Origin: DAOMOD01 sp964526035
GTDB lineage: Bacteria > Pseudomonadota > Gammaproteobacteria > Xanthomonadales > BPKI01
Assembly (NCBI GenBank): GCA_964526035.1
Contig: CAZGKE010000006.1
Coordinates: 1-46,758 of the forward strand
Length of the DNA stretch: 46,758 bases
Reading direction: 5' to 3'
Both the position numbers and the translations under genes were made by a program. The notes below the pieces were generated by a model that searched no databases, was not told the DNA's origin, and worked only from the letters and a program-made list of their open reading frames with translations. Shown one piece after another: positions 24,309-34,492 of the stretch; position 1 is the stretch's first letter; each line of letters begins with the position of its first letter.

Positions 24309-24674
24309 ATGCTCAAGGCCCTCACCGCACTGATGCTGCTGGCTCTCGCCGTGGTGCTGTTGCCCCTGCTGCTGATCCCGGCACTGGCCGTGGTCGGGCT
24401 GGTGGCGGCGTCCGGCGGCGTCGCCCTGGCTCTGCTGCTGCCCGCAGTCATCATCGTCAGCGTGTTTGCCGTGCTCTGGCTGATGCTCAAGCTGGTGGTC
24501 GGAATGCTTGGCATCGTGCTGTGGCTGGTGGGCGCTTCCATCGCACTGGTATTCGCCGTGATCCTGTCGCCGCTGCTGTTGCCGATCCTTGTACTGGGCG
24601 GCCTGCTGTGGCTCACCCTGCACGTTCTGCGGCCGCAGCCTTCGGTGCCGGCATTGCCGGCGCCAACAACTTAA
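24309..24674 (+). CDS. Small, very hydrophobic membrane protein, function unknown
   Basis: This 121-aa protein is made almost entirely of Leu, Val, Ala, Ile and Gly. It has three to four predicted membrane helices (about 3-24, 25-47, 48-72 and 78-105) and a short Pro-rich tail, QPSVPALPAPTT. I recognise no family signature; the repeated LLLP and VVGL patterns may be simple composition. A strong ribosome-binding site, GGAGG, lies at 24296-24300, 8 nt before the ATG, which supports real translation. It ends 6 bp from the converging uspA-type gene. A role in envelope stress would be a guess. Confidence 0.65.
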   Translation: MLKALTALMLLALAVVLLPLLLIPALAVVGLVAASGGVALALLLPAVIIVSVFAVLWLMLKLVVGMLGIVLWLVGASIALVFAVILSPLLLPILVLGGLLWLTLHVLRPQPSVPALPAPTT

Positions 24675-24680
24675 AGGCGA

Positions 24681-25115
24681 TCAGGGCACCACGGTTACCG
24701 GGACGGGGGAGGTCTGCACCAGGCCTGAGGCGATCGAGCCGAACAGCATCGCCTTGACCTTGGAGAGCCCGCGTCGCCCGACAATGATGTGGGAGGCGCC
24801 CGTTTCCCGGGCCAGATCGCCCAAAGCCTCGGAGGGGACGCCGAATTCCACGCGCGCCTCGGCATCGACCCCGGCAGCTTGCGCCTTGGCCAGTGCCGGT
24901 TCGGTAATCTGACTCTGCGCCTTGGCCTGTTGCTCGCGACGCCAGCTGTCATTGCGGGTCAGCTCGTCCATGGTCAGGAAGGCGTGGGCGGAATGCGGGA
25001 TGATGCACGCCAGCAGCAGGCTGTGCGTGCCCGCACTGGCGCGGCCGATGGCGAATTCCAGCGCGCGCTGGCTGCCGTCGCTGCCATCAATGCCTACGAT
25101 CACGATGTTCGACAT
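24681..25115 (-). CDS. Universal stress protein, ATP-binding UspA family
   Basis: This 144-aa single-domain Usp starts MSNIVIVGIDGSDGSQRALEFA. The C-terminal ATP-binding signature G-x2-G-x9-G-S is intact (GRRG-LSKVKAMLF-GS), followed by SPVPVTVV, so it belongs to the ATP-binding UspFG/MJ0577-like type. I chose the ATG at 25115 because it gives the domain-typical start and has GGGAG 10 nt upstream. A longer reading upstream adds low-quality residues. It is a cytoplasmic stress or energy sensor by family. Confidence 0.92.
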   Translation of the reverse strand: MSNIVIVGIDGSDGSQRALEFAIGRASAGTHSLLLACIIPHSAHAFLTMDELTRNDSWRREQQAKAQSQITEPALAKAQAAGVDAEARVEFGVPSEALGDLARETGASHIIVGRRGLSKVKAMLFGSIASGLVQTSPVPVTVVP

Positions 25116-25191
25116 GGTGCGGTGCTCCCGGTGAGTTCCTGGCGTGAATTGTAGGACAGATGGCCGCCAGCTTCCTTGATTGCAGTCAAGG

Positions 25192-26262
25192 CTACTGGCA
25201 CTGCGCCCAGCGTACGCGGTCGGCGGATTCCTGGATCTGCAGGCGCGTGAAGCGCAGTTCCTCGTATTCGACCAGCCGCGCGCATACCCGATCGGAGACC
25301 AGCCTGCGAAGCTCCGGATCGGGCGCACTCAGCGCAACCATGAGCGTCGATCGGGTGGTCCAACTGGCGTCCTCGACACCATCGAGCACCTGCACCGCAG
25401 CGAGCGCAGCACCGCGGCGCGCTTCTGCTTCGGCTTCGGTGAGCACCGGCACACCGCGGATCGCCGCTGCAGGTGGCGGCGCCGGCGTCGGCGTCACTAT
25501 CGGGGTTTGCTCGGGAACAGTCGTTTCGATTGGCGCCGGTGTCGGCTCGACTGGTGCCTCGGGTGTCGATTCGGGTGCAGCCGGGGCGGGTTCGACATCG
25601 GCTCGCGGGACCGAAACGGGGGGCGGGGGCCGCGGCGGTGAGGCAGGCATTTCATTGCGCAGCACCAGCAACACAGCGCCGCCGGCGAGGGCGGCGACCA
25701 GGACAAGCGCCATCCAGCGCAGGAGCATCATGCGCCTGATGCGGGACGTGGTCTGTGCGCGGAGATCCGTCGGAAGCACATTCAGCAGCTCCTTCCAAAG
25801 CGCTTCGCCGTGCACGATCTCCACTGCAACGCTGCTTCTGATTGCAAGCGCTTCACGATCGACCAGCCCGGACGTCACCACCACTCCCCCGCCAGCATCC
25901 TCGGCGGCAATCGCGGCGCGCAGCTCGCGCAGCGTGCCTGCGCTGACGTGCGTGGCGGGGCCCTGCTTGACTCGCACCAGGTAGCGTTGGTTGCCGCGCG
26001 CAAACCTGAGGTCGAAGCCGTCGATTCCGTGACCGGAATCGGAGTCCTCTGGCACCGGCTCCAGTCCGCGACGGCGCATCAGGTCGGAGACGAGGCGGGC
26101 GAAGTCCCGCCATTTCAGTGCGTTCAGCGTGGCCATCCCGCTTCCCGCCTCGATCCGCTGGCGCCGATTCAGACCGAAGCCGAAGTAGGCGACCAGCGCG
26201 ATGACCAGCGCGACAACAAGCGCAGCGGCCCAGACGAGGAGAGGTGGTAGTGCGCTGGTCAT
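25192..26262 (-). CDS. Two-TM membrane protein with degenerate Mrr-type nuclease domain
   Basis: This 356-aa protein has TM1 (about 7-30), a cytoplasmic domain (45-165) resembling the Mrr/restriction-endonuclease-like fold, TM2 (about 181-203), a Pro/Thr/Ala-rich linker (205-270) and a C-terminal, probably periplasmic region (275-356). The nuclease-fold core reads LKWRDFARLVSDLMRRRG, then DGFDLRFARGNQRYLVRVKQ, then GGGVVVTSG. It mirrors the Mrr pattern of D plus (Q/E)xK, but the Gln/Glu is Arg (R97-V-K99), so cleavage activity is doubtful. The C-terminal region repeats Arg- and Glu-rich helices and ends WAQCQ. It may bind nucleic acid at the membrane or act as a scaffold. Its leftward neighbour is uspA and its upstream neighbour the GGDEF gene. 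Confidence 0.7.
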   Translation of the reverse strand: MTSALPPLLVWAAALVVALVIALVAYFGFGLNRRQRIEAGSGMATLNALKWRDFARLVSDLMRRRGLEPVPEDSDSGHGIDGFDLRFARGNQRYLVRVKQGPATHVSAGTLRELRAAIAAEDAGGGVVVTSGLVDREALAIRSSVAVEIVHGEALWKELLNVLPTDLRAQTTSRIRRMMLLRWMALVLVAALAGGAVLLVLRNEMPASPPRPPPPVSVPRADVEPAPAAPESTPEAPVEPTPAPIETTVPEQTPIVTPTPAPPPAAAIRGVPVLTEAEAEARRGAALAAVQVLDGVEDASWTTRSTLMVALSAPDPELRRLVSDRVCARLVEYEELRFTRLQIQESADRVRWAQCQ

Positions 26263-26316
26263 GTCGGGGCGGCGCTGCGAGCCATCGTTCGCCGAGTATA
26301 GCGGCGGTCGCTGCTC

Positions 26317-27930
26317 TCAGGCAGCAGTCTCGGTGCGATTGCGGCCCAGCGATTTGGCACGCAGCAGAGCCTGGTCGGCGCGCTCGATCAAGCTGCGCGG
26401 GCGCCTGCCCGAGCCGGGGACCACGCTGGCGGCGCCGATCGAAAGCGTCACCGTCGTGGACGTCGCTGATTTCTCGTGGCGAAGGCCGAGCGCCGATACG
26501 GCGGCGTGGGTCCGCTCGGCGCAGCGTCGCGCTTCGTCGATGTCGGCACCCGGCAACAGCACCGCAAATTCGTCGCCTCCATAGCGCATGACGCAGTCGT
26601 CGCGTGCACGAAGTGTGGCCCTGATCGCGGAGGCGACCCGTGTCACGCAGGCATCGCCCTCGGGATGACCGTAGTGGTCGTTGAAATCCTTGAAGTTGTC
26701 GATGTCGATCATCAACAGGGACAGCGATCGCTGGTCGGCGGCGCAGTTCGCCCAAATGGCGCGAATCGATTGCTCGAACGCGCGGCGGTTGCCGATTCCG
26801 GTCAGCGCATCCACCAGGGACAGTTCGCGAAGACGCGCGTTGGCGCGGACCAGGGCGCGATTGGCACGATCCAGATCCGAGCCGCGTTCGGCCAGCGAAC
26901 TCATGCTTGCCAGAAGGCGCTCATGGGTTGCAGCCAGGCGAATGGCGCCGGCGAGGTGACTGGTCAGCACCTCCAGCATGCGCCGCCGTTCGCTGCTGAA
27001 CGATTCGCTGCTGGCGCTCTCCAGCGCCAGTACTCCGAGCAGCTCGTTTCCGGCATCGACCGGAATTGCCAGCGTGGATCGGGTCAGGCGATTGGCCTCC
27101 AGGTACGCTGGATCGGAACGTACATCCGCCACGAACACGGTCTGGCGCTCTCGAAAGGCACGACCGACAAGTCCTCGGTCGGTTGGCCACGGCCGGTTGC
27201 GCTGCAGGTGCACTACGGAATGCCCGGCATAGGCCCTCAGCAGCAGCGTACGGCCGCCGTCAAGCAACAGCACGGCGCACAGCGTCAGCGAGAAGCGCTC
27301 GTACAGGTAGTCCACCACCCGCTGCAGGACCACATCGAGTGCGGCGTCAGCGAGCATCATCGAGGAAAGATCGGCGTGGATATCGTCAAGCTCTTCGAGC
27401 ATGGCGATACGTCGCTGCGCGAAGTCACGCTGGAACAGCAGTGCGACAAGCTGGGCGATCGCCTCGAAGGCTTCGACCAGTCCAGAGAAATCGGTGGGTT
27501 CGCAATGCTCGACGTTGAGCACGCCCACCGCTTCACCTTCGAGCATGACCGGCACCGCGACCTCGGAGCGGGTGCTGGCGAGCAGGGGAAGGTAGTCGTG
27601 ATGGCGGCGCACATCCGGCACGACCAGCGTTCGGCCCTGCCTTGCGGCATCGCCGACGACGCCGGCTCCAAGCGGCAGCGTATAGCCGACATGCACCGGA
27701 GATGCCCGGTCGCTGCTGAAGGACTCGTAGCTGAATACGCCCAGGTCGCGGTCGACGCGCGCGAATCCGACCCATTCGAAGCCACCATGTCGCCTGATTT
27801 CTTCGCTTGCCGCGGCCAGCGCGGCGCGCAGCGCGTCGTGTCCGGCGGCGGCCGCCATGACCGCCGAAAGTATCCGCCCCGGCGATCTCTCGGGGCTGGA
27901 TACGCTATCGGCCAGGGGCGTCGACGGCAT
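26317..27930 (-). CDS. GAF-GAF-GGDEF diguanylate cyclase
   Basis: This 537-aa soluble protein has two GAF-type sensor domains (about 20-175 and 195-345), a short coiled linker rich in Arg and Leu (about 345-375) and a GGDEF domain with an intact active site, RYGGDEF (451-455). It should make cyclic di-GMP from two GTP. The product-inhibition I-site expected five residues before GGDEF reads ARDD instead of RxxD, so feedback inhibition may be weak or absent. The GAF ligands are unknown; there is no membrane segment. The ATG at 27930 has GGGAG 13 nt upstream. There are no clear operon partners. Confidence 0.92.
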   Translation of the reverse strand: MPSTPLADSVSSPERSPGRILSAVMAAAAGHDALRAALAAASEEIRRHGGFEWVGFARVDRDLGVFSYESFSSDRASPVHVGYTLPLGAGVVGDAARQGRTLVVPDVRRHHDYLPLLASTRSEVAVPVMLEGEAVGVLNVEHCEPTDFSGLVEAFEAIAQLVALLFQRDFAQRRIAMLEELDDIHADLSSMMLADAALDVVLQRVVDYLYERFSLTLCAVLLLDGGRTLLLRAYAGHSVVHLQRNRPWPTDRGLVGRAFRERQTVFVADVRSDPAYLEANRLTRSTLAIPVDAGNELLGVLALESASSESFSSERRRMLEVLTSHLAGAIRLAATHERLLASMSSLAERGSDLDRANRALVRANARLRELSLVDALTGIGNRRAFEQSIRAIWANCAADQRSLSLLMIDIDNFKDFNDHYGHPEGDACVTRVASAIRATLRARDDCVMRYGGDEFAVLLPGADIDEARRCAERTHAAVSALGLRHEKSATSTTVTLSIGAASVVPGSGRRPRSLIERADQALLRAKSLGRNRTETAA

Positions 27931-28000
27931 GGTGGTGCGGTGCTCCCTGCGAGCAGTCAGCGTTGCGGAGGATCATCATAGACCATCAACTGCGACTGGC

Positions 28001-28756
28001 TCAGACCTCGGCCAGCACCATCACCCGCTTGCCGTAGCGGAGCTGCTCGTAGCCGTCTTCGGGGACTGGCAGCACCTCGGTGCGGGCAAAGCCGATCTTG
28101 CACAGTATCCACAGCAGAGCCTCCACGCTCGGCACCAGGCAGATGCCGGTGGTGCTGGCCTCGCGCCCGTGGGTTTCACCGGTCTCGTCGATGATGCCGA
28201 AGCTGCCCTTGAGCGGCCGCGCGAAGCGATAGCTGCCGTAGTCGATCACGCCGGTCATCCCGGGCATCACCTGGGTTTCCACAAGGCAGGCGCGACGCGT
28301 CAGCGCGCGCGCCACACGCAGCGCACCGACCGGGTTTTCCAGGTGATAAATGAGGCCGAAACACAGGGTCAGGTCGAACGGCCCGTCGGTGTTGTCGATG
28401 CGGGTGTCGTGCACATCGCGCTGCGCCACCTCGATCTGGCCGTGGCCCAGCAGGTCGCGAATCAGGCGGGTGTCGGCGACGTGCTCCTCGCGCGCATCGA
28501 GCGCCAGCACCCGACCGAAGCCGCGATCCGCCAGATGGCAGGCGAACCAGCCCTGGTGGCAGGCGATATCCACCGCGCTCAGCGCGCTGAAGTCGTCGCC
28601 GAACAGCGGCGCAAGAGCGTCATCGAGCATCTGCCTGCGGGTGAAATGGATGCTGTCCAGTACGCCGCCATCGTAGGTCGGGGTCACCTTGCCGCCGGGC
28701 AGGCGGAACGGGTAGAACCAGGTACGCGACAGGGCTTCGGCTTCAAGCTCGGACAT
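28001..28756 (-). CDS. SAM-dependent methyltransferase, CmoB/DUF1698-like
   Basis: This 251-aa class I methyltransferase has the SAM-binding segment AVDIACHQGWFACHLADRGF (61-80), the acidic end of strand 2 at D88 and the post-motif stretch FDLTLCFGLIYHLENPV. The last resembles CmoB-type enzymes (LCLGVLYHxxxP). CmoB itself is longer and recognises carboxy-SAM; this protein is too short to call it CmoB. The C-terminal part (GIIDETGETHGREASTTGICLVPS) also recalls the DUF1698 group. The substrate is unknown. It is divergent from dusA, with only 57 bp between the two starts. Confidence 0.8.
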   Translation of the reverse strand: MSELEAEALSRTWFYPFRLPGGKVTPTYDGGVLDSIHFTRRQMLDDALAPLFGDDFSALSAVDIACHQGWFACHLADRGFGRVLALDAREEHVADTRLIRDLLGHGQIEVAQRDVHDTRIDNTDGPFDLTLCFGLIYHLENPVGALRVARALTRRACLVETQVMPGMTGVIDYGSYRFARPLKGSFGIIDETGETHGREASTTGICLVPSVEALLWILCKIGFARTEVLPVPEDGYEQLRYGKRVMVLAEV

Positions 28757-28813
28757 GGGGGTGGCAGCGACGGACGGGGCGGGAAGTTTAGCGGACCGCT
28801 ACACTTTGCGCCG

Positions 28814-29811
<998 letters not shown>

Positions 29812-29815
<4 letters not shown>

Positions 29816-30723
29816 GCGTGTTCGACGATGCCGGCACATTCCTGCGCGCTGTCGAGGCGCTGCCGCCGAGCGCGCCAGGCACTGCGCGCGGCGCCTTTCT
29901 GGTCTCGCCCGACGGCTTCGGCGAGCCGTCGGAAACCCGCAACGACAACCGCTACATGGTGGACGGCGCCATTGATCGCGCGCGCGCGCTCGACCAGCAT
30001 CGCGACCTGGCGCGCGCTCTTTCCGATTCGCTGCCGGTGGCCGTGTTTCCCGGCGACCTGCAGGCGCCAGACGCGGTATTCCCCAACAATGCCTTCGGCA
30101 CCGCCCCCGGCCGCTACGTGGTCGGGCGCATGCGCTGGCCGGTGCGCCAGCGCGAAACTGCGCGCGCCGATATCCGCGGCTACTTCCGTGACGTACTCGG
30201 CTACCGCGAGATCGATCTGTCGTCGCGCAGCGATCTGGTCGCCGAACTGACCGGCTCGCTGGTGATCGACCGCGCCCGCGGCATCGGCTACTGCGGAACT
30301 TCGGAGCGCTGCGACGCCCGCGGCGCGATGGCGATGCACCAGGCGTTCGGACTTCGCGCCACCTTCCTCTTCGCGCTGTCTGAAGGCGAGTACCACACGA
30401 ACGTGGTGATGTCCTCGCTGGCCGGGCGCGTCGTGGTCGTCGCTCCGTCGGGCTTCGCCCGCAGCGAGGATGTCGAAGCGGTCATCGCCGGTCATGGCGG
30501 CCGGGCAGCTGTGCTTTCGGAAGCCGAAAAGAACGCCTTCGCCGGAAACTGCATCGCGCTTGATGCCGCCAGCGTCTGGATGAGCGAGCGTGCGGCCGAC
30601 GGATTGGCGGCGGACAACCGTCGCGTCATCGAGCGTGCCGGCTTCCGCATCAGGAGCGTGGCGCTGGATGAGCTGGAGAAGGCCGGCGGCAGCCTGCGCT
30701 GCTGCGTCGGCGAGATCTACTGA
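29812..30723 (+). CDS. ctlX: Arginine-deiminase-related hydrolase (CtlX-like amidinotransferase fold)
   Basis: This 303-aa protein of the guanidine-modifying superfamily (arginine deiminase, DDAH, amidinotransferases) probably hydrolyses an arginine- or citrulline-like compound. Catalytic elements are PDAVFPNNAF (86-95), ELTGSLVIDR (145-154), H195 in YHTNVVM and the nucleophilic Cys in GGSLRCCVGEI (C297 or C298). The order matches proteins annotated as citrulline-utilisation hydrolase CtlX. The start is either ATG 29812, in the ATGA overlap with dusA, or ATG 29803. The dusA partnership is probably only transcriptional. There are no arginine-pathway neighbours, so the physiological substrate is unproved. 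Confidence 0.8.
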
Positions 30724-30787
30724 GGCTGGATGGGCAACAATGCCCGTGGCGCCGGGCCTGACGTAGTCACCCGTTCCATCGCCTGCG

Positions 30788-30809
30788 GGCGCGACGTCCC
30801 TGTCGCGCC
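30788..30809. terminator. Hairpin between converging genes
   Basis: An 8-bp GC-only-but-one stem (30788-30795 with 30802-30809, GGCGCGAC/GTCGCGCC) closes the 6-nt loop GTCCCT. It lies in the 149-bp gap between the stops of the hydrolase gene and the leftward TonB-dependent receptor. The following TTGG gives a poor U-tract, so it may be a weak terminator or a repeat unit. Confidence 0.4.
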
Positions 30810-30872
30810 TTGGAGCGCCATCCCGGCACGATCACGGAAGACCGCCGCGAGACGTGCGTCCAGCGAATGAAC

Positions 30873-33671
30873 TCAGTAGTCGAAGCGCAGGCCGACCAGC
30901 CAGAAGCGGCCGAACTGTTCGAGTTCGAGCACCCGGTTGCTTTCGCCCTGGAAGCGTCGTTGCCTGCTGTCGGTAATGTTGTTCACGTCGGCGAACACCT
31001 GCCAGTGGGCACCCAGCTGGTAACTGCTGCTGAAGTCGAGGATCGAACGCTTGTCCCAGAACACGTTGAACTCGCTGTCGCCGACATCGAACTCCTGGAT
31101 GTACTTGGAGCGGTGGTTCCAGGCGAGACGGGCGTTGAGGCCGTACTTTTCGTAGAACAGCGCCAGGTTGATGTTGTTGCGCGAGGTGCCCGGCAGGTCG
31201 GTCTTGCCGATGCCGAACGGCAGGTTGGCGCTGGAATCCGCGTAGGTGTAGTTCGCGTAGACGCCGAGGCCGTCCCAGATGCCCGGGAGGAAATCAAAGG
31301 TCTGCTGCCAGGCGAGTTCGACGCCGGTGATGCGGCCGGAGCTGCCGTTGGCCGGCTGGGTCAGACGCAGACCGTCGAAGGGGCCGCCGGAGACCAGCGA
31401 ATTGGCGATGAAGATGGGATCGTCGAGACGCTTGTGAAAGATCGCTGCCGAGAGCAGTCCGAGCGGGCGGATGTAACGCTCGATGGAGAGATCAAGGTTC
31501 TGTGAGTAGGTCGCCTTGAGGTCGGGATTGCCGGCCTCGACTTCGCGGTCGTCGTCGCTGATGACCAGGCGCGGTACCGTGTTGCTGAAGTTCGGCCGAC
31601 TGATGCCGGTCGAGTACGACGCGCGCAATATGGTGTCCGGGTCAAACTCCTGGCGGAAGTGCAGGCTGGGCAACAGCTTCACGTAGTTGCGGTCGACTTG
31701 ACGCAGGCCGAAGGTCTCGTTGTCGAGGTCGAACTGCGCGGCCTCGCCGGATGTCTCGGTGCGCTCGTAGCGGAGGCCGGCGATCATGCTGAGGCCGTTC
31801 CAGCTTGCGTCAAGCCGCAGGTAGCCAGCGTAGATATCCTCGGATGCCTTGTAGTCGTTGACGATGGAGTCCTCCAACAGCGGCAGCAGGTTCTCATTGC
31901 GCACCTGCGGCCCGAAGCGCTCGAAGATGTCGTTGCAGAACACCCGGCCAAACTCGAAGCGGCCGAAGTTGTTGGACACGCGCGGGCACAGCATGTCGAC
32001 ATAGGCCGGTGCAGGCCCGGATCCGTTGCGGTTGCGGTCGTCATTGCTTTCCTTGTCGCGCAGACGGGCCCGCAGGCCGAAGCTGAGGTCGCCCGCATCG
32101 CCGATCCAGCTTTGCGGTCGGCTGAGATCGAGGCGCAGACCGGTCTCCTCCTCGGTGGCCTGCTCGAAGCGCTGGTTGTAGCGGCGGAAGTTGTAGACGT
32201 CTTCCGGAAGGTTGATGCCTTCCTGCAACACGCTGCCGTCGGAGTTCAGGATGGTGAATGTGGGGAAATCCGGGTTGGAGAAGTCATAGCGCATCGGCGG
32301 GCGCAGTCCGGAGCGGAAGATGTACTGCTGCCGGGTCGGCAGCACCTTCTCGCCGTCGCTCCAGGAGGCCTGCCAATTGGCCTCCCAGTCGCCGATGAAG
32401 TGGTCGCCGCCGAGGTTGAAGGTCTTGATGCGCTGCTCCTGGATGCGTTCGCGCAGCTCCTTGTCGAAGGTGGCGCGGTCGGCGATGCCGGTCCGTTCGG
32501 TCGAGTCGTCGGTGTGACGCTCGTACTCGATGGTGAAGGTGTTGCGGAACTCCTCGTCGCGGAACCGGGAGGCCGAGGCGATGGCGTAAACCAGGTGGTT
32601 CTCGTCAATGCGTGCGTCGAACCGGCCGGTCAGGCCGAAGCGGGTGCGCTCGCCTTCGTAGTCCTTGATTTCGGTCAACTCCGGCAGAATTCGGCCATCG
32701 TCCTCACGGAAGAACACCGTCTCCACGTTGTCGGTGAAGCGCCCCTGGCGGCTGCCCGAGGCGGCAATCAGGAAACCCAGATTGCCGTCGGCGCCGAAGC
32801 GAGTGCCGGCAGTGACGTTGCCGCGCTGGTTCTTGCCCGGGCCGAGCTCGTATTGGCCGGCGCCGAGCGAGCCGCGAACGAAACCGTCGGCGCGGTCCAG
32901 TGCGCTCTGCGTGACAATGTTGATCTGGCCGGCAATGGCGTCGCCGTCCATGTCCGGGGTCAGCGCCTTGGTGACTTCCAGCGCGGCGATCACGTCGGGC
33001 GGAATGGTGTCCAGTTCGACCGCGCGACGCGCCTCGTTGGGCGCCGACAGCTGCACGCCGTCGATCGACACGCTGGTGAACTCAAGCGGTGCGCCGCGCA
33101 CGTTCACGTAGCGCCCCTCGCCCTGGTCGCGCTCGATCGACACGCCGGGAATGCGCTGCGTGGCCTCGGCCAGATTGGTGTCGGGGAAGCGACCGAGCAG
33201 GTCGGCGGAAACCACGTTCTTGTAGTTGACCGAGGCGCGCTGCTGGTTGAGCGCCAGCGCCTGGGCGTCACGGGTGGAGCGCACCTCGATGCGATCCAGG
33301 GTCGCGGCCGCCACCGTGCTCTGCAGGCGGATGTCGGCGCGCAGGCCGCGGCCGGACTCGACCGTAATCTCGGTGCTGAACCTCTGGTAGCCGACGTAGT
33401 CGACGCTCAGGGTGTAGCTGCCGGACGCGACCCCGGCCATGCGGAAACTTCCGTCTGACTCGGTGACCGCTTCCTGCCCGTTCAGTCGGACCCGCGCGCC
33501 GGGCAGGGAGACTCCTCGCGTGGCTTCGCGGACCTCGCCGAAAACAACGCCGGCGCTACCTTCGGCGCGGACTTCCACGCGCGCTTCGGCGCCGGGCTGG
33601 GCGAACGTGATCGGAGCGGCAAGGAACAATGCGGCGGCAATCGCCGTGGTGAGAAGGGACTGCTTGATCAT
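30873..33671 (-). CDS. TonB-dependent outer-membrane receptor with N-terminal carboxypeptidase-regulatory-like domain
   Basis: This 932-aa receptor has a signal peptide ending TFAQ and a carboxypeptidase-regulatory-like beta domain (about 41-115, GVVFGEVREATRGVSLPGARVRLNG). The plug (about 140-260) contains the typical NVRGAPLEFTSVSIDGVQL and ALEVTKALTPDMDGDAIAGQINI, and a beta-barrel ends in aromatic FWLVGLRFDY. This architecture is common in Xanthomonadales and Caulobacterales receptors for plant carbohydrates or oligosaccharides. No sugar-utilisation or siderophore genes are adjacent, so the ligand is unknown. No purine-rich ribosome-binding site precedes the ATG (upstream on its strand is CCCCTCCCG). 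The 263-bp divergent gap to the PepSY gene holds an AGCGCT-centred stretch near 33845 that I do not call an operator. Confidence 0.93.
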   Translation of the reverse strand: MIKQSLLTTAIAAALFLAAPITFAQPGAEARVEVRAEGSAGVVFGEVREATRGVSLPGARVRLNGQEAVTESDGSFRMAGVASGSYTLSVDYVGYQRFSTEITVESGRGLRADIRLQSTVAAATLDRIEVRSTRDAQALALNQQRASVNYKNVVSADLLGRFPDTNLAEATQRIPGVSIERDQGEGRYVNVRGAPLEFTSVSIDGVQLSAPNEARRAVELDTIPPDVIAALEVTKALTPDMDGDAIAGQINIVTQSALDRADGFVRGSLGAGQYELGPGKNQRGNVTAGTRFGADGNLGFLIAASGSRQGRFTDNVETVFFREDDGRILPELTEIKDYEGERTRFGLTGRFDARIDENHLVYAIASASRFRDEEFRNTFTIEYERHTDDSTERTGIADRATFDKELRERIQEQRIKTFNLGGDHFIGDWEANWQASWSDGEKVLPTRQQYIFRSGLRPPMRYDFSNPDFPTFTILNSDGSVLQEGINLPEDVYNFRRYNQRFEQATEEETGLRLDLSRPQSWIGDAGDLSFGLRARLRDKESNDDRNRNGSGPAPAYVDMLCPRVSNNFGRFEFGRVFCNDIFERFGPQVRNENLLPLLEDSIVNDYKASEDIYAGYLRLDASWNGLSMIAGLRYERTETSGEAAQFDLDNETFGLRQVDRNYVKLLPSLHFRQEFDPDTILRASYSTGISRPNFSNTVPRLVISDDDREVEAGNPDLKATYSQNLDLSIERYIRPLGLLSAAIFHKRLDDPIFIANSLVSGGPFDGLRLTQPANGSSGRITGVELAWQQTFDFLPGIWDGLGVYANYTYADSSANLPFGIGKTDLPGTSRNNINLALFYEKYGLNARLAWNHRSKYIQEFDVGDSEFNVFWDKRSILDFSSSYQLGAHWQVFADVNNITDSRQRRFQGESNRVLELEQFGRFWLVGLRFDY

Positions 33672-33934
33672 CGGGAGGGGTCCGCTGCGACAGTAGGGGG
33701 GGCGATCGAAGCGCGCCGGCCGGCCAGTTCGATCAGCGCAGCACTGTGCAGGCGAAGTGTTACGACTGCGTTAAAGCGCGATGTGTCATGCTGCACGCGA
33801 ACTGGCCGCTGAATGCATGAGCTTTTCCTTTTTGTTCATTGGTTTAGCGCTTCCGAGTTCAGACCCGATTCACTGCTGAAAAGCCAGACTCCAGTCATGC
33901 CCCCCGTGACCGAAGGCGCCGGAGCGCCGCTACA

Positions 33935-34423
33935 ATGAATGCCATGAAGCCGATCTCGGCCTTGATCAATACGCTGCTGGTGATGTTGCTCGGCGCGCTG
34001 CTGGCGGCGCCGGCGTTCGCGCAGTCCTTGAACGACACGGTGCGTCGGGTCGAGCGCGAGACCGGCGGTCGCATTCTCTCGGCTGAGACCGTGACCAGCG
34101 GCAGTCGCGAGGTGTTCCGGATCAAGGTGTTGACGCCCGACGGACGCGTTCGCGTGGTGCAGGAACCAGTGCCGGCAGGACGCAGCGAAGCGCCGCGCAG
34201 CCGCGAAGCGCCGCGCCGTGATTTGGCCCCCGAGCGCTTTGAAAGGCCTGAGCGAAGCGAGCCCGCGCGCGAGCCACCGGCAGCCTACGCGCCGCGCGAG
34301 CGCGGCTACGTGCCGCGACGAGAGCGTCAGCGGGACGCGCCGCCTCCCGTGCAGCGCGGTGAATCGCGCGCGGAACGCGCGCAGCCTCGCGAACGCAGCA
34401 GCCGAGAGCGGCGCGACGAGTGA
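33935..34423 (+). CDS. Exported PepSY-domain protein with Arg/Pro/Glu-rich tail
   Basis: This 162-aa protein has a signal peptide (about 1-30, ending AFAQ) and a single PepSY domain (about 31-75: LNDTVRRVERETGGRILSAETV..FRIKVLTPDGRVRVVQ). A long low-complexity tail rich in Arg, Pro, Glu and Ala follows. PepSY domains bind or inhibit partner proteins. Genes of this kind often precede PhoP/PhoQ-like two-component pairs in Xanthomonadales-type genomes, suggesting a periplasmic modulator of the adjacent sensor. The tail is probably disordered and strongly charged. Met at residue 4 is an alternative start. It lies 69 bp upstream of the response-regulator gene. Confidence 0.75.
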   Translation: MNAMKPISALINTLLVMLLGALLAAPAFAQSLNDTVRRVERETGGRILSAETVTSGSREVFRIKVLTPDGRVRVVQEPVPAGRSEAPRSREAPRRDLAPERFERPERSEPAREPPAAYAPRERGYVPRRERQRDAPPPVQRGESRAERAQPRERSSRERRDE

Positions 34424-34492
34424 TCACGGTGGCTGCGCTCGGCATTGCTTGCCGCGTGGCCACGCCATCGACAACGACCGAGGAGTTTCGCC

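Noticed and set aside
24309..24674. Phage-shock PspG-like protein
   Set aside because: Similarity is only general hydrophobicity. PspG is shorter, and no psp genes are nearby.
31659..33458. Long open frame antisense to the TonB receptor
   Set aside because: Long antisense frames are expected in GC-rich coding DNA. The sense strand encodes a complete receptor with plug and barrel motifs.
33830..33870. LacI-type operator near the TonB receptor start
   Set aside because: The AGCGCT centre is symmetric but the flanks do not form a palindrome, and there is no regulator gene nearby.
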